DNA of 64,000 nucleotides from Paenibacillus alginolyticus DSM 5050 = NBRC 15375 (lineage in GTDB: Bacteria > Bacillota > Bacilli > Paenibacillales > NBRC-103111). Below the pieces are notes generated by a model. The model was not told where the DNA came from. It made no database searches and worked only from the letters and a program-made list of their open reading frames with translations. Both the position numbers and the translations under genes were made by a program. How positions within the stretch are numbered: position 1 is the first letter of the stretch; every line of letters starts with the position of its first letter. The stretch is taken from contig NZ_AUGY01000016.1 in the NCBI RefSeq assembly GCF_000422905.1, forward strand, positions 1-64,000. The letters are read 5' to 3'. Below are positions 25,344 through 34,179 of this stretch, one piece after another.

Positions 25344-26156
25344 TTATTTTAAGAACATATAAAGTGCGAATAGGATGGCTACTGCAAATCGATAGTAGGC
25401 AAAATACGTTAACTTCATATTTTGAACAAGTTTGATGAAAGTAACAACCGCTAACAAAGCGACGATGAATGCAACGATAAAACCAACTACAAAGAAAGCT
25501 AAGTCATTCGAAGAGAGAGCGTGGTAGTTTTTGAGAAAGTAAACACCAGAAGCTCCAAACATAATTGGAATCGCCATGATAAACGTGAAGTCTGCAGAAG
25601 CAGCGCGGCTTACGCCGGACAGCATTCCACCTGCAATCGTCGATCCAGACCGGGAGAATCCTGGCCAAATGGATAGCAATTGCCACAAACCGATGAAGAA
25701 TGCTTGACGATAAGACAAATCATCCAAAACTACAGCACTCGGCTGTTCCTTTTTCTTCTCTGCGATAATCAACAGGATACCGCCTAGAACAAGTCCAATC
25801 AGCACGGTTGTTGTGTTAAACAGCTTCTCATCGACGAAATTATGAAACATGACTCCAATGACACCAGCTGGTATGATACCGATAAGAATGTGCAGCAAGT
25901 TCAATTTCTTCCCCGTCTTACTCTCGCTTTTCCTTTTCACTAACCCGAATAAAGATAAAATTCGTTTCCAATAAATAAGGACGACGGCCATGATAGCGCC
26001 AAGTTGAATGACAAAATCAAAGGTTTTCATTACATCATCATTTTGTGTGTTTAATAGGCTTTGTGCTAAAATCATATGCCCCGTAGAAGAAACCGGTAAA
26101 AACTCGGTCAATCCCTCTACAATCCCGATAATGATCGCTTCAAAAATAGTATGCAT
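25344..26156 (-). CDS. uppP: Undecaprenyl-diphosphatase UppP (BacA)
   Basis: 270 residues, eight membrane segments. The two catalytic signatures are intact: EGLTEFLPVSSTGHMI near 14-29 and WPGFSRSGSTIAGGML in the middle (PGxSRSGxT). It removes a phosphate from undecaprenyl diphosphate at the membrane, recycling the lipid carrier of cell-wall synthesis and giving some bacitracin tolerance. GGGGGA precedes the ATG. Own terminator; single-gene unit. Confidence 0.95.
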   Translation of the reverse strand: MHTIFEAIIIGIVEGLTEFLPVSSTGHMILAQSLLNTQNDDVMKTFDFVIQLGAIMAVVLIYWKRILSLFGLVKRKSESKTGKKLNLLHILIGIIPAGVIGVMFHNFVDEKLFNTTTVLIGLVLGGILLIIAEKKKEQPSAVVLDDLSYRQAFFIGLWQLLSIWPGFSRSGSTIAGGMLSGVSRAASADFTFIMAIPIMFGASGVYFLKNYHALSSNDLAFFVVGFIVAFIVALLAVVTFIKLVQNMKLTYFAYYRFAVAILFALYMFLK

Positions 26157-26268
26157 GTTTTCCCCCTATGAATTGAGAGTTTATAGATGTACTCCTGTCC
26201 AATTATCTATTCTACCTGTAAGTTGGTGGATCTGACAACTATTTCGACAAAAGTTGTGGTTGTTCGAC

Positions 26269-27729
26269 TTATTCTATACGCGCAGGAGGTCTTCTATCCG
26301 TAAATCTTTGGAAATGACTGCTTAGGATTGCGTCTTCATCCCGTAGCTCAGCAGCTAGTACATCACGGATAAATTCAGGCAGCATATACGTCACCTGTTT
26401 ACCGCGACTGAGTGATAAATAACCTGAGCCGAATGTAAACATGTCAATTGTGCCAACGACATAGTCACGGCTAGGGTCTAAAGGCTCATCGCCTACGTTC
26501 ACAGCGATGATTCGTTCGTAAGGTGCACGGGTGCTGTCGGTCATGACGGTTAATCCGTCGACACACAGCACACCCAGCACCTCGCCCCGGAAGCCGAAGC
26601 CGCGAATCGGCTTCTCCATGAACTCGCCAAGCAGCGACTCTTCGAGCGCTTGGAGCAGATCCGCCCCGCTGAGCAGCAGCCGGCAGGGATTGATCGGACC
26701 CGGGCAGATTTCCAGCAATCTGCCGCGTGTCAGGCGCCCCTCCTTCAGTCCCTGAAGGAGCTGGCCGCTATTGACCAGCCCGATCTCGGCGCTGGTCCAG
26801 CGGCGAATCCCTGCGGCAAGCAAGTTGCCGAGCGGGGATTCGCCGTACCAATCAAGGCGCAGCGGTTCCCGCAGCTGCGCCACCTCCTCATCCAGCGCCG
26901 CTGCGCTGGCGATGCGGTAGTGCTCCAGCAGCGTGGTCACGCTGCTGTCTTCTTCACTTGCGTCTGTCATGGGGACGACGCGGCCGTTTAATTCTACGAT
27001 CCGGCGCTGCGCCGGATCATAGGCAAGTTCAATATGGCCGGCATACTGACCGAACTTGCCGGCCGCGCAAATATAGGTGCCGCTGAGCAGGAGCGGCTCC
27101 TCAAGCACATGATGCGTATGACCGCCGAGGATCACATCGATGCCTTCCAGCTCCTCAGCCATCCGTTGATCCGAACGCAATCCCAAGTGGGACATGACAA
27201 TAATGATATCCACCCTTGGGCGCAGAAGCCTCGCATAGGTCTTTACAGCTTCGATTGGGTCCGTTACATGCCATCCAAGCAGTTCATAGTACGCTTGGTA
27301 AGCTGCTGTTACCCCAATGATTCCAATGGTGAGACCCGATTTCTTAATCGTGAGTGTAGAAAGCATCCAATCCGGCGTCTTATTCGTCGCCACTTCTACA
27401 ATATTGCTGCCGATAATTGGGAATTTGGCATGCTCTTTCACAACCGTTCTTAACAATTCCGGTGTGAACGTTAGCCCTTCATTATTACCCATGACCATCG
27501 CTTCGTAGCCAGTCGCGTTCATAATTTCCAAGTTGGCAGAACCATTCGTGCCTTCCGTTTCAGGGCGCATCCGGTCCATATGATCGCCAATATCAAGTGT
27601 CAACACCTGATCAGCCGGCCACAGTCGACGTACGCGATCAAAGTACGCGCTAATTTGGGGCATCTGTTCAAAATGACTATGAATGTCATTCGTATGTAAA
27701 ATAACAAGTCGTTGCAAGGGCTCAGACAC
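26269..27729 (-). CDS. yunD: YunD-like bifunctional metallophosphatase / 5'-nucleotidase
   Basis: About 486 residues. N-terminal calcineurin-like phosphoesterase: ILHTNDIHSHF, LDIGDHMDRM, VMGNNEGLTF (GNN instead of the commoner GNH, as in YunD), VMSHLGLRSD and LGGHTHH. The C-terminal 5'-nucleotidase domain follows (WYGESPLGNLLAAGIR, LVNSGQLLQGLKEGRLTRG). No signal peptide, so it is intracellular; it likely hydrolyses a nucleotide or related ester. GTG 27729 is chosen because AGAGGTG sits 7 bases upstream; an earlier GTG overlaps that site. GC content rises sharply between about 26,550 and 27,050. Confidence 0.87.
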   Translation of the reverse strand: MSEPLQRLVILHTNDIHSHFEQMPQISAYFDRVRRLWPADQVLTLDIGDHMDRMRPETEGTNGSANLEIMNATGYEAMVMGNNEGLTFTPELLRTVVKEHAKFPIIGSNIVEVATNKTPDWMLSTLTIKKSGLTIGIIGVTAAYQAYYELLGWHVTDPIEAVKTYARLLRPRVDIIIVMSHLGLRSDQRMAEELEGIDVILGGHTHHVLEEPLLLSGTYICAAGKFGQYAGHIELAYDPAQRRIVELNGRVVPMTDASEEDSSVTTLLEHYRIASAAALDEEVAQLREPLRLDWYGESPLGNLLAAGIRRWTSAEIGLVNSGQLLQGLKEGRLTRGRLLEICPGPINPCRLLLSGADLLQALEESLLGEFMEKPIRGFGFRGEVLGVLCVDGLTVMTDSTRAPYERIIAVNVGDEPLDPSRDYVVGTIDMFTFGSGYLSLSRGKQVTYMLPEFIRDVLAAELRDEDAILSSHFQRFTDRRPPARIE

Positions 27730-27797
27730 ACCGATCACCTCTTTTCGTTGTAAGCCAGATCCGAAGCATGTCTAATCTTATGCAGCAGAATCCCCTA

Positions 27798-28268
27798 TCA
27801 TTTCTTGAATTTCAGCTCATCAAGTGCCACTCTGTTTTTAAAGCCAAAAGTCGCTTCTTCTCCGAGCGCCTGATCATGAAGAAACCATATTTTCACAACA
27901 CTTTTGACATTGAGACATTCACTGCTGCCATCAGGTACATAAAGGCGAATCGGATAACCTTTCTTGAGCGCCTGTCCATCTTGGGAGTATAAAAACAAGG
28001 CAGAATCTAATTGAGACCAAGGCATAAGTGCTTGAAACTCGTCTATCGCCTCCACTTTCACATGTGTAGGTTCTTCCGTATGCTCCCTATTACGGCTGCT
28101 CTTCCAGCTTCGATACCACTTCTTCAAATCAAAAGCTTCTCCCTGCACATTCGGTACACGCTCCTGAAGCGCTAACTGCTGCTCAGCAAGAGCAACCATT
28201 TCGGTTGTCGTGAATACTTCATTCTTTATATATAGGTCTGACACTTGTATGCGTAAATCAACTTCCAT
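27798..28268 (-). CDS. Small protein resembling the C-terminal part of a sulfite-oxidase-type molybdopterin domain
   Basis: 156 residues. The C-terminal half (MPWSQLDSALFLY, DGQALKKGYPIRLYVPDG, LNVKSVVKIWFL) has the order and wording of the last strands of the SUOX-type molybdopterin-binding domain, where a similar 'GxPLRLxVP...xNVKxVxxI' is standard. The cofactor-ligating Cys and the first half of that domain are missing, and the N-terminal 80 residues are unlike anything I recognise. It stands next to MoaD-MoaE and ThiF-type genes, which fits a link to molybdenum cofactor, but this is inference. It probably shares a transcript with yunD (68-base gap). Confidence 0.5.
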   Translation of the reverse strand: MEVDLRIQVSDLYIKNEVFTTTEMVALAEQQLALQERVPNVQGEAFDLKKWYRSWKSSRNREHTEEPTHVKVEAIDEFQALMPWSQLDSALFLYSQDGQALKKGYPIRLYVPDGSSECLNVKSVVKIWFLHDQALGEEATFGFKNRVALDELKFKK

Positions 28269-28397
28269 CCATACATTTCCCCTCTCCTAATTAAGCTCCA
28301 TTTCTTATCCAAAAGGCTCTACCCATTATACCATTTTCATGTCAAAATATGATATGCTGTAAGGAATTCCACTAACTAAGCCATTAGGAGCAGAGCC

Positions 28398-29099
28398 ATG
28401 AACGTACACATCCAACTCTTTGCAGGTCTGGTAGACCTATTCGGGACTTCCGTCCTAAAAATAGATATCGAGCAAGAATCCATTTCTATAGAGCAGCTCA
28501 AACAACAGATCACAGCAGCCTATCCGGAAGCATCTTCTCAACTGACGACCTGTTTTTTTGCTAAAAACCAAGCTTATGCGGGAGATCAGGAAATGGTCAC
28601 AGCTGCAGATGAACTTGCACTAATTCCTCCTGTTTCGGGCGGACAACCTTCTATGTATGAAATCACCCATGATACGATTGATGCAGCCGAGGTAGCTTCT
28701 AAAGTCAATCTCCCTAACCACGGCGCTTCGCTCGCTTTCATCGGGACAACAAGAGAGATGACTTATGGACAGCGGACCGTCCTTTTGGAATATGAAGCTT
28801 ACATACCGATGGCACTCAAAACCATGGAAACCATCGGTGAAGAGCTAGATAATCAATGGCCAGGCACGCTTTGTGCAATTACACACCGTTTGGGCAAGGT
28901 CGCTATTGCCGAAGCTAGCGTCGTTATTGCCGTTTCATCTCCGCATCGGGCCCATTGCTATGAAGCGAGTCGGTATGCGATTGAGCGCCTAAAGCAAATC
29001 GTACCTATTTGGAAAAAAGAAATATGGGAAGATGGTTCGGAGTGGAAAGGCAGCCAAACAGGTCCTTGGAACCCGCTCCAAACGCCACAATTCGAATAA
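28398..29099 (+). CDS. MoaD-MoaE fusion (molybdopterin synthase small plus large subunit)
   Basis: 233 residues made of two recognisable subunits. Residues 1-82 are a MoaD ubiquitin-like domain (VHIQLFAGLVDLFGTS..., ALIPPVSGG) ending in the Gly81-Gly82 that must be free to be adenylated and thiolated. Residues about 86-233 are MoaE (GASLAFIGTTREMTYGQ, LEYEAY, CAITHRLGKVAIAEASV, SPHRAHCYEASRYAIERLK, PIWKKEIWEDGSEW). Together they convert cyclic pyranopterin monophosphate to molybdopterin. The fusion puts the Gly-Gly inside the chain, so cleavage after Gly82, or a separate MoaE start at Met86 (28653, weak GGGCGGA upstream), is needed for normal chemistry. A ThiF-type activating enzyme follows. 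Confidence 0.9.
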   Translation: MNVHIQLFAGLVDLFGTSVLKIDIEQESISIEQLKQQITAAYPEASSQLTTCFFAKNQAYAGDQEMVTAADELALIPPVSGGQPSMYEITHDTIDAAEVASKVNLPNHGASLAFIGTTREMTYGQRTVLLEYEAYIPMALKTMETIGEELDNQWPGTLCAITHRLGKVAIAEASVVIAVSSPHRAHCYEASRYAIERLKQIVPIWKKEIWEDGSEWKGSQTGPWNPLQTPQFE

Positions 29100-29121
29100 A
29101 TCAGACTGGAGATGACCCTTC

Positions 29122-30186
29122 TTGGACACACATTTACATACAGATCATAATGATGACGTTGATACACGCTATTCTAGACAAGTTCTGTTTTCCCCCATTG
29201 GCATAGAAGGACAGCGCAAGCTCGGGGGAAGTCGAGTTGCTATCGTAGGCATGGGTGCGTTAGGCACCGTTCTTGCCAACCATATGGTTCGCGCAGGGGT
29301 CGGTTACGTACGATTGATCGATCGTGATTTTGTCGATACTAGCAACCTCCAACGACAAATGCTCTACGATGAAGAGGATGCTGCTAGCACAACACCCAAG
29401 GCGATAGCAGCTGCAAAACGGTTACAACTTGTTAATTCACAAGTAACGATTGAGCCTCATGTAACCGATCTGAATTCCTTGAATGCTGAACAGTTGTTAA
29501 GTGATGTAGATTTAATTCTAGACGGTACCGATAACTTCTCGGTTCGCTTCCTAATTAACGATGTGAGTATCAAACTAGGGATTCCTTGGATTTATGGCGG
29601 TGCGGTCGCCTCTAGAGGAGTCTCTTTGACGATCATACCGGGTCAAACCCCCTGCCTTCGCTGCCTTTTCACACAAGCACCCGCAGCAGGTACGACTGAA
29701 ACATGCGATACAGCTGGCGTTATTGGCGGGATCATTCATGTCGTAGCTTCCTTTCAAGCAACGGAAGCTCTTAAATTGCTTGTTGGCGCGAACGATCAGC
29801 TTAATCTCCGAATGCAGCAATGGGACTTATGGTTCAACCAGAACTCAGCAATTAGTGTAGCCGGCGCTCATAAATCAGACTGTCCCGCCTGTGCAATGAA
29901 ACAGTACGATTACTTAGAAGTCGGTGTGGAAAGTGACACGATTCAATCCTTATGCGGTCGCAATTCCGTCCAGATTCATCCGGTAATCCCTTCCGACAAA
30001 CCGCTTGAATACTGGGAAGAACGTTTAAAACCACTGGGTCCAGTTGACAAAAATCGCTTCCTTTTAAAATTCCAACCAGCTCCAGATTTGCAAATGATCA
30101 TCTTTCCTGATGGCCGTGTTCTCATCCAAGGAACCGAAGATTTAATTCAGGCTAAAAGTCTTTACAGTCGATATATTGGGATGTAG
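29122..30186 (+). CDS. ThiF/MoeB-type E1-like adenylyltransferase
   Basis: 354 residues. E1 signatures: YSRQVLFSPIGIEGQRKL, the nucleotide loop GMGALGT (43-49), RLIDRDFVDTSNLQRQ, LDGTDNFSVRFLIND, PCLRCLF with the later CPAC for a Zn knuckle, and ETCDTAGVIGGI with the likely catalytic Cys. It adenylates the C-terminal glycine of a ubiquitin-like carrier such as MoaD or ThiS. Being 22 bases after the MoaD-MoaE fusion, its partner is probably that MoaD domain (MoeB role). About 85 C-terminal residues (YLEVG...LCGRNSVQI) form an extra domain often seen in Firmicute homologues. The start is TTG with GGAG about 10 bases upstream. Confidence 0.87.
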   Translation: MDTHLHTDHNDDVDTRYSRQVLFSPIGIEGQRKLGGSRVAIVGMGALGTVLANHMVRAGVGYVRLIDRDFVDTSNLQRQMLYDEEDAASTTPKAIAAAKRLQLVNSQVTIEPHVTDLNSLNAEQLLSDVDLILDGTDNFSVRFLINDVSIKLGIPWIYGGAVASRGVSLTIIPGQTPCLRCLFTQAPAAGTTETCDTAGVIGGIIHVVASFQATEALKLLVGANDQLNLRMQQWDLWFNQNSAISVAGAHKSDCPACAMKQYDYLEVGVESDTIQSLCGRNSVQIHPVIPSDKPLEYWEERLKPLGPVDKNRFLLKFQPAPDLQMIIFPDGRVLIQGTEDLIQAKSLYSRYIGM

Positions 30187-30231
30187 TATAACTATATACC
30201 TACGGATTATAAGACTAGGAGAGGGGCTTCT

Positions 30232-31281
30232 ATGCGTATACATGTGCTTCAACTTATTGTTGGTGATAAACTAATTTCAGATTCCTACAATATGGTAGGA
30301 CTTCATCTTCTTTCATCAGGCACAGTTGTCGATGCGGGAGATATTTTGATGCTCAATCGCCACAATGTGGATTATGTCGATATACAGCCTAGAGGAAGTG
30401 AAGCCATTAACGTACTTGATGAGCCTACAGTCCGGCACGCAAATAACAAGCAATTACTCACTTTTAACGGTGCAATCTCCAGTATAAAAGATTTATTTTC
30501 GGTCGTCGAAAACGGTGGATCCATTCAAAATGAAACTATAGAATCCGCTTTCAATCCGATGATCCAAAGCTTTCAGGAGGAGAAAGACGTTGTTTCTTTA
30601 CTGCTCTCTTTGAATAGCAAAGATGATTATACATACCAGCACAGTGTGCAAGTAGGCATGTTATCTTACTATATTGCCAAGTGGATGAAAAAAAGTGAGA
30701 AAGAAGCCCTACAAATTGGAAAAGCAGGCTATCTTCACGATATTGGCAAAAGCAAAATTCATTCGGACATTCTACATAAGCCCTCAAAACTAACCAATGA
30801 TGAATACAGTGAAATTCAGAAACATACGATATACGGCTATGAAATCATCAAAAATTCTTTAAATGACAATACCCTTGCTCTCGTTGCTCTTGAGCACCAT
30901 GAACGTATGGATGGTACAGGCTATCCTTTACGCAAAAAGAGTACAGAAATCCATTCGTACTCGCTGATCATTGCGGTTGCAGACGTTTATAGTGCTATGA
31001 TCTGCAACCGAGTTTATCAGCAAAAACGTGATCTCCTGGTCGTACTGAAGGAACTGCACCGCATGAGTTTTGGCCAACTAGATCCGAAAATAACGCAAAT
31101 ATTTATCCGCAACATGATTCCTAATTTTATCGGTAAGAAAGTGTCACTCAGTGACGGACGCGTCGGAACGATCGTCATGACAAATCCAACTGATTTCTTC
31201 CGACCGCTTATTAACATTAATAATCAATTCTTTGATCTGTCACAGCTTGGCGACGTAGAAATAACGAAAATCGCGATCTAA
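30232..31281 (+). CDS. HD-GYP domain protein, second paralogue
   Basis: 349 residues, with the same layout as the protein at 24092: an N-terminal segment (LHLLSSGTVVDAGDILML...VDYVDIQ) and an HD-GYP domain with YQHSVQVGMLSYYIAKW, GYLHDIGKSKI, HHERMDGTGYPLRK and AVADVYSAM. Metal ligands and the GYP signature are intact, so cyclic-di-GMP phosphodiesterase activity is predicted. AGGAGAGGGG precedes the ATG. Its TAA is directly followed, with no spacer, by the stop of the converging DUF350 gene, and no terminator is visible between them, so the two transcripts probably overlap at their 3' ends. Confidence 0.88.
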   Translation: MRIHVLQLIVGDKLISDSYNMVGLHLLSSGTVVDAGDILMLNRHNVDYVDIQPRGSEAINVLDEPTVRHANNKQLLTFNGAISSIKDLFSVVENGGSIQNETIESAFNPMIQSFQEEKDVVSLLLSLNSKDDYTYQHSVQVGMLSYYIAKWMKKSEKEALQIGKAGYLHDIGKSKIHSDILHKPSKLTNDEYSEIQKHTIYGYEIIKNSLNDNTLALVALEHHERMDGTGYPLRKKSTEIHSYSLIIAVADVYSAMICNRVYQQKRDLLVVLKELHRMSFGQLDPKITQIFIRNMIPNFIGKKVSLSDGRVGTIVMTNPTDFFRPLININNQFFDLSQLGDVEITKIAI

Positions 31282-31671
31282 TTAAATAATAAGACTGCTG
31301 ACCGCAATTGCGATTCCAATATAGACAGCTGCTAGCAGGGTGCCTACAGCTACATTCCCATCCTTTAGTTGATCAGATAGCTTCACACCAGGCGTGAGCC
31401 AATCAAAGATCCAATACGTAGCAACCAAACATACATACCCTACCGCGAACCATAAACTCATATGCCAAATCGATGAATTTGTGTAAGCTGCAATACATAA
31501 AACAATCGCCGTGGCTACAAATTTACCACCCATGGTGATGCCGACGGCTACATTGCCGTTGTTAATTTCTTCCATATCGCGGTAGGGTGTCATTAAACTA
31601 AACACATACATACCTGCGAATTGCAGCAGGACAATCACAAATAAACTAATGACAATATCCAAAACAATCAT
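31282..31671 (-). CDS. DUF350 membrane protein (YjfL-like)
   Basis: About 129 residues, four membrane helices, formed by two similar halves, each with an N-V-A-V-G motif at a helix start: NNGNVAVGITMGG and KDGNVAVGTLLAA. That repeat is the hallmark of DUF350. Function unknown; E. coli YjfL lies in the same cluster as the glutathionylspermidine-synthase-like YjfC, as here. The ATG at 31671 overlaps the stop of the preceding gene (ATGA) and has GGGGGTG upstream. Last gene of the operon starting near 34.4 kb. Confidence 0.87.
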   Translation of the reverse strand: MIVLDIVISLFVIVLLQFAGMYVFSLMTPYRDMEEINNGNVAVGITMGGKFVATAIVLCIAAYTNSSIWHMSLWFAVGYVCLVATYWIFDWLTPGVKLSDQLKDGNVAVGTLLAAVYIGIAIAVSSLII

Positions 31672-32315
31672 TCTGCCCACCCCCGAAACTTCGCCATGGA
31701 TTGATCAAAATTGCTGTAATCATGTACTTCCTCCAGAACAACCTGTACTTCCTTCTTGTTTTTAAAGTTTACATAGCGTTCCTCAGGAATGGGCTGCTTC
31801 ACTTTCTGACCTGTTGGTAGATCAGCTACCGCGAAATAGCGGAATTTGCCATCCTGCTCTGTTTTGTAAACCCCTATTAATTTCACATCCGTCTTAATTT
31901 CTATTTTTAACTCCCCTGCATCTTTTTCTGCTTCTTCTTTCGTTTTAAACGTCTTAATTGGCTTCCATTGCGAAAGTGTTACATCGTTCTTCCCTTGATT
32001 ATCCGTTTTCATTGTTGCCTGCATATAGCTCAGCACCCACACTTGGTCCCCTGTAGCAAAATTCTGATCGTTTGAAATCCGTTCATTATTCGGCAGCAGA
32101 ACCATATCGCCATCCAATAAATCCCCGACTTTTGCCTGCTGGACTTGATAATCCCAAGGTACTTCACCGTTCATACTGCTTGTGCTTGCTGGACTTCCCA
32201 CTGTCGCCTTGCTCAGGACAGCTGGCTTCTTATTGAAAGCACTGCTAATGCCCCAAATGATAAGGATGCATACAACGAAGCCCGCGGCCATAAGCCAAAA
32301 TCGTCCTTGTTTCAA
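31668..32315 (-). CDS. Membrane-anchored protein of unknown function (GSPS-like operon)
   Basis: About 215 residues. One membrane helix (about 6-26, FWLMAAGFVVCILIIWGI) and then a roughly 185-residue outside domain rich in Lys, Asp and Thr, with no Cys in the outer part. The domain reads like an extracellular beta-sheet fold (VGDLLDGDMVLLPNNERISND, GDQVWVLSYM, WKPIKTFKTKEEAEKDA, GKFRYFAVADLPTGQKV). I do not recognise the family. The TTG at 32315, 7-8 bases after AGGAGTG, is chosen; it overlaps the upstream stop (TTGA). It is translationally coupled on both sides, so it very probably works with the ATP-grasp enzyme and DUF350 protein. Confidence 0.75.
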   Translation of the reverse strand: MKQGRFWLMAAGFVVCILIIWGISSAFNKKPAVLSKATVGSPASTSSMNGEVPWDYQVQQAKVGDLLDGDMVLLPNNERISNDQNFATGDQVWVLSYMQATMKTDNQGKNDVTLSQWKPIKTFKTKEEAEKDAGELKIEIKTDVKLIGVYKTEQDGKFRYFAVADLPTGQKVKQPIPEERYVNFKNKKEVQVVLEEVHDYSNFDQSMAKFRGWAE

Positions 32316-33508
32316 GGTGCTTTCACTCCTATCGCTACAAATTGACTCGCATTTCCTGTAATCATCCCACCTGCTCTCCCTAACAACCCGCACGGTGTTC
32401 CATTGAGGACAAAGAGACCTGTTAATAAGTGTTTATTTCCATGATCAAAAGATAGCTCGGGCAAATCGGCTCGCTGCTGATAAACACGCTTGAAAAACAC
32501 ACTCGTATCAAAGCCAACTTCATCTTTGACCTCTAATTCCCCCTGTGTGTTATACAATTCCACAGAGCCGCCTTCTCTACCGAACATGGATTTGGATACG
32601 TAATCACCTGTAAGCTCGGGCGTCATATAGGTAGGCAGCATGTAGGTCCCTATTGCCTTATGCTCGTCAGAGGTGAACAATTCTGCGCCTTCCTCATGCA
32701 AGCCCCATATGACGGCTTGCAAGCCTTTTGACTGCAAGATGACCGCGTGTAATGGATTGAAAACATGGATGAATTGTTCTTCAATCGCATAAGATAAGGC
32801 CTCTCCTCCATCATCAATGCCCATCCATTCCTTCGGATATAGCGCGAACAATTTCGTGATGATCTGGTTTTCTCCAACCTTAACAACGCCTTCGTCAATC
32901 CATAAATCCAAACAGTCGACACAAGTCATATTTCTTCCGCTATGCGCTACAAGAGCATCAATCGTTCCTGTATCTTCAACATGCTTGCCATACGCGATGC
33001 AGGTCGCAAAGTCTGGCGCTTCGATCTCCCACGCTGAGCTGATTAGTTCTTTCATTGCATGGTTTGGTGATTCTATTCCCATTTGATCACATAACCAGGG
33101 GGTAGCGATCGCTGCTTCTACATATCCCGTAGGTGTATCTGCATTCAGCTCTAATAACTTAATTTCACCTTGCTGATTCACAGTAAAATCAAATCTGGCA
33201 TATCGGCTAATAAAGCCTGCGGCACCAGGTTCGAGCCGATCTAACCCATCCCATAGCACTTCAGGAATAGACAAAAGCTCATATAACTCCCTTTTTCCAT
33301 TCACATAACGAACCGTCTTATCAAACACGCGCCACAAAGCTCCAGCCGCATGGATAAGTTCATCGTATGCTTGTCGCTCCATGACCACAATTTGGTCAAT
33401 CCAGTACGCTTCCTCCTCCATATCTGCCCATGTAAAACCAAGGCTCGCCAGCTGCAGCACCCTTTGATCTCTGTCGGCAGAAGGCATCCCTATGACTTCA
33501 TATATCAC
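32312..33508 (-). CDS. Glutathionylspermidine-synthase-like ATP-grasp ligase (YjfC/YgiC-like)
   Basis: 398 residues, the size of the free-standing synthase domain (E. coli YjfC and YgiC), without an amidase domain. Landmarks: RYARFDFTVNQQGEIKLLELNADTP (core strand with Asp/Glu/Asn that bind Mg-ATP), GYVEAAIATPWL, LLPTYM-like YMLPTYMTPEL, VSKSMFGREGGSVELY (ATP loop with Lys, Arg and Gly), and a C-terminal LFVLNGTPCGLLGRAGG followed by GNASQFVAIGV. True glutathionylspermidine synthesis is unlikely in this kind of bacterium, so another amine/carboxylate pair is probably joined. GTG start 9 bases after AGGAGG. It lies between a Ser/Gly-rich secreted protein and a coupled membrane protein, like ygiB-ygiC in E. 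coli. Confidence 0.87.
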   Translation of the reverse strand: MIYEVIGMPSADRDQRVLQLASLGFTWADMEEEAYWIDQIVVMERQAYDELIHAAGALWRVFDKTVRYVNGKRELYELLSIPEVLWDGLDRLEPGAAGFISRYARFDFTVNQQGEIKLLELNADTPTGYVEAAIATPWLCDQMGIESPNHAMKELISSAWEIEAPDFATCIAYGKHVEDTGTIDALVAHSGRNMTCVDCLDLWIDEGVVKVGENQIITKLFALYPKEWMGIDDGGEALSYAIEEQFIHVFNPLHAVILQSKGLQAVIWGLHEEGAELFTSDEHKAIGTYMLPTYMTPELTGDYVSKSMFGREGGSVELYNTQGELEVKDEVGFDTSVFFKRVYQQRADLPELSFDHGNKHLLTGLFVLNGTPCGLLGRAGGMITGNASQFVAIGVKAP

Positions 33509-33513
33509 AACAA

Positions 33514-34179
33514 TTAACCTCCTGAGCTGGAGCTTGACGAAGAGCTGAAACCACTTGATTTACCGCCAATACTTCCGGAAGAGGTTGAGGTCGATTTGGA
33601 ACTTGATGTTGTTCCGCCACTCGTACTGTTTGACGAAGACTTATTCGATGTAAAAGAGCCGGTTCCACTCGAGGTTGTTGGTGTCTTCGTTGTGGATCGA
33701 TTCGAGAACGAACTCGGTTGATAGGTTTTCGTCACATACGGTGTATTGGAACGATAATAATAAGAGCGATGATTGCTTCCCCAACTACTCGATGAGTAAG
33801 GACTTACCGTATTAAAGATCAGATGGTACAACAGGAGATCATCCCAGCCAAAACCACCGCCGCCGGTTACCTGATTCACAATGATGGGGGTCGCACTTCC
33901 TCCTCCAGAGCCTGTTGAGCTTCCCCCTGCAGATGGCGTAGGAGATGGAGAAGGCGATGTCGTTTTAAGATCTGATAGCACGGGCACAGGCAAATTCCAG
34001 TCAACGGAAGGGTCATAATAGGCTTTGACGTCTTCTGAAGACCATTCAACCAGCTTTGATGCTCCTGCTCCCCCAGCACTCGGATTAGGAGACTCTTCGG
34101 CATGCGCTGATAGCAGCAGCATTTGACTAACGAGCATGATGCCTAAAGAGGTTGAAAGCACTTTGAGCGGTCGTTTCAC
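33514..34179 (-). CDS. Secreted Ser/Gly-rich low-complexity protein
   Basis: 221 residues. A signal peptide (about 1-27, MKRPLKVLSTSLGIML with an AHA-EE cleavage pattern) is followed by a short ordered piece (WSSEDVKAYYDPSVDWNLPVPV), a Pro/Ser/Thr spacer, GGGGFGWDDLLLYHLIF, a Tyr-rich HRSYYYRSN patch and an almost pure Ser/Thr/Gly tail ending SSSSSSGG. I know no family for it. The gene order resembles E. coli ygiB-ygiC, where a secreted, Ser/Gly-rich DUF1190 protein precedes the same type of ATP-grasp enzyme. It could be a structural partner or even a substrate of the ligase; this is inference. The start overlaps the upstream gene by four bases. Confidence 0.8.
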   Translation of the reverse strand: MKRPLKVLSTSLGIMLVSQMLLLSAHAEESPNPSAGGAGASKLVEWSSEDVKAYYDPSVDWNLPVPVLSDLKTTSPSPSPTPSAGGSSTGSGGGSATPIIVNQVTGGGGFGWDDLLLYHLIFNTVSPYSSSSWGSNHRSYYYRSNTPYVTKTYQPSSFSNRSTTKTPTTSSGTGSFTSNKSSSNSTSGGTTSSSKSTSTSSGSIGGKSSGFSSSSSSSSGG

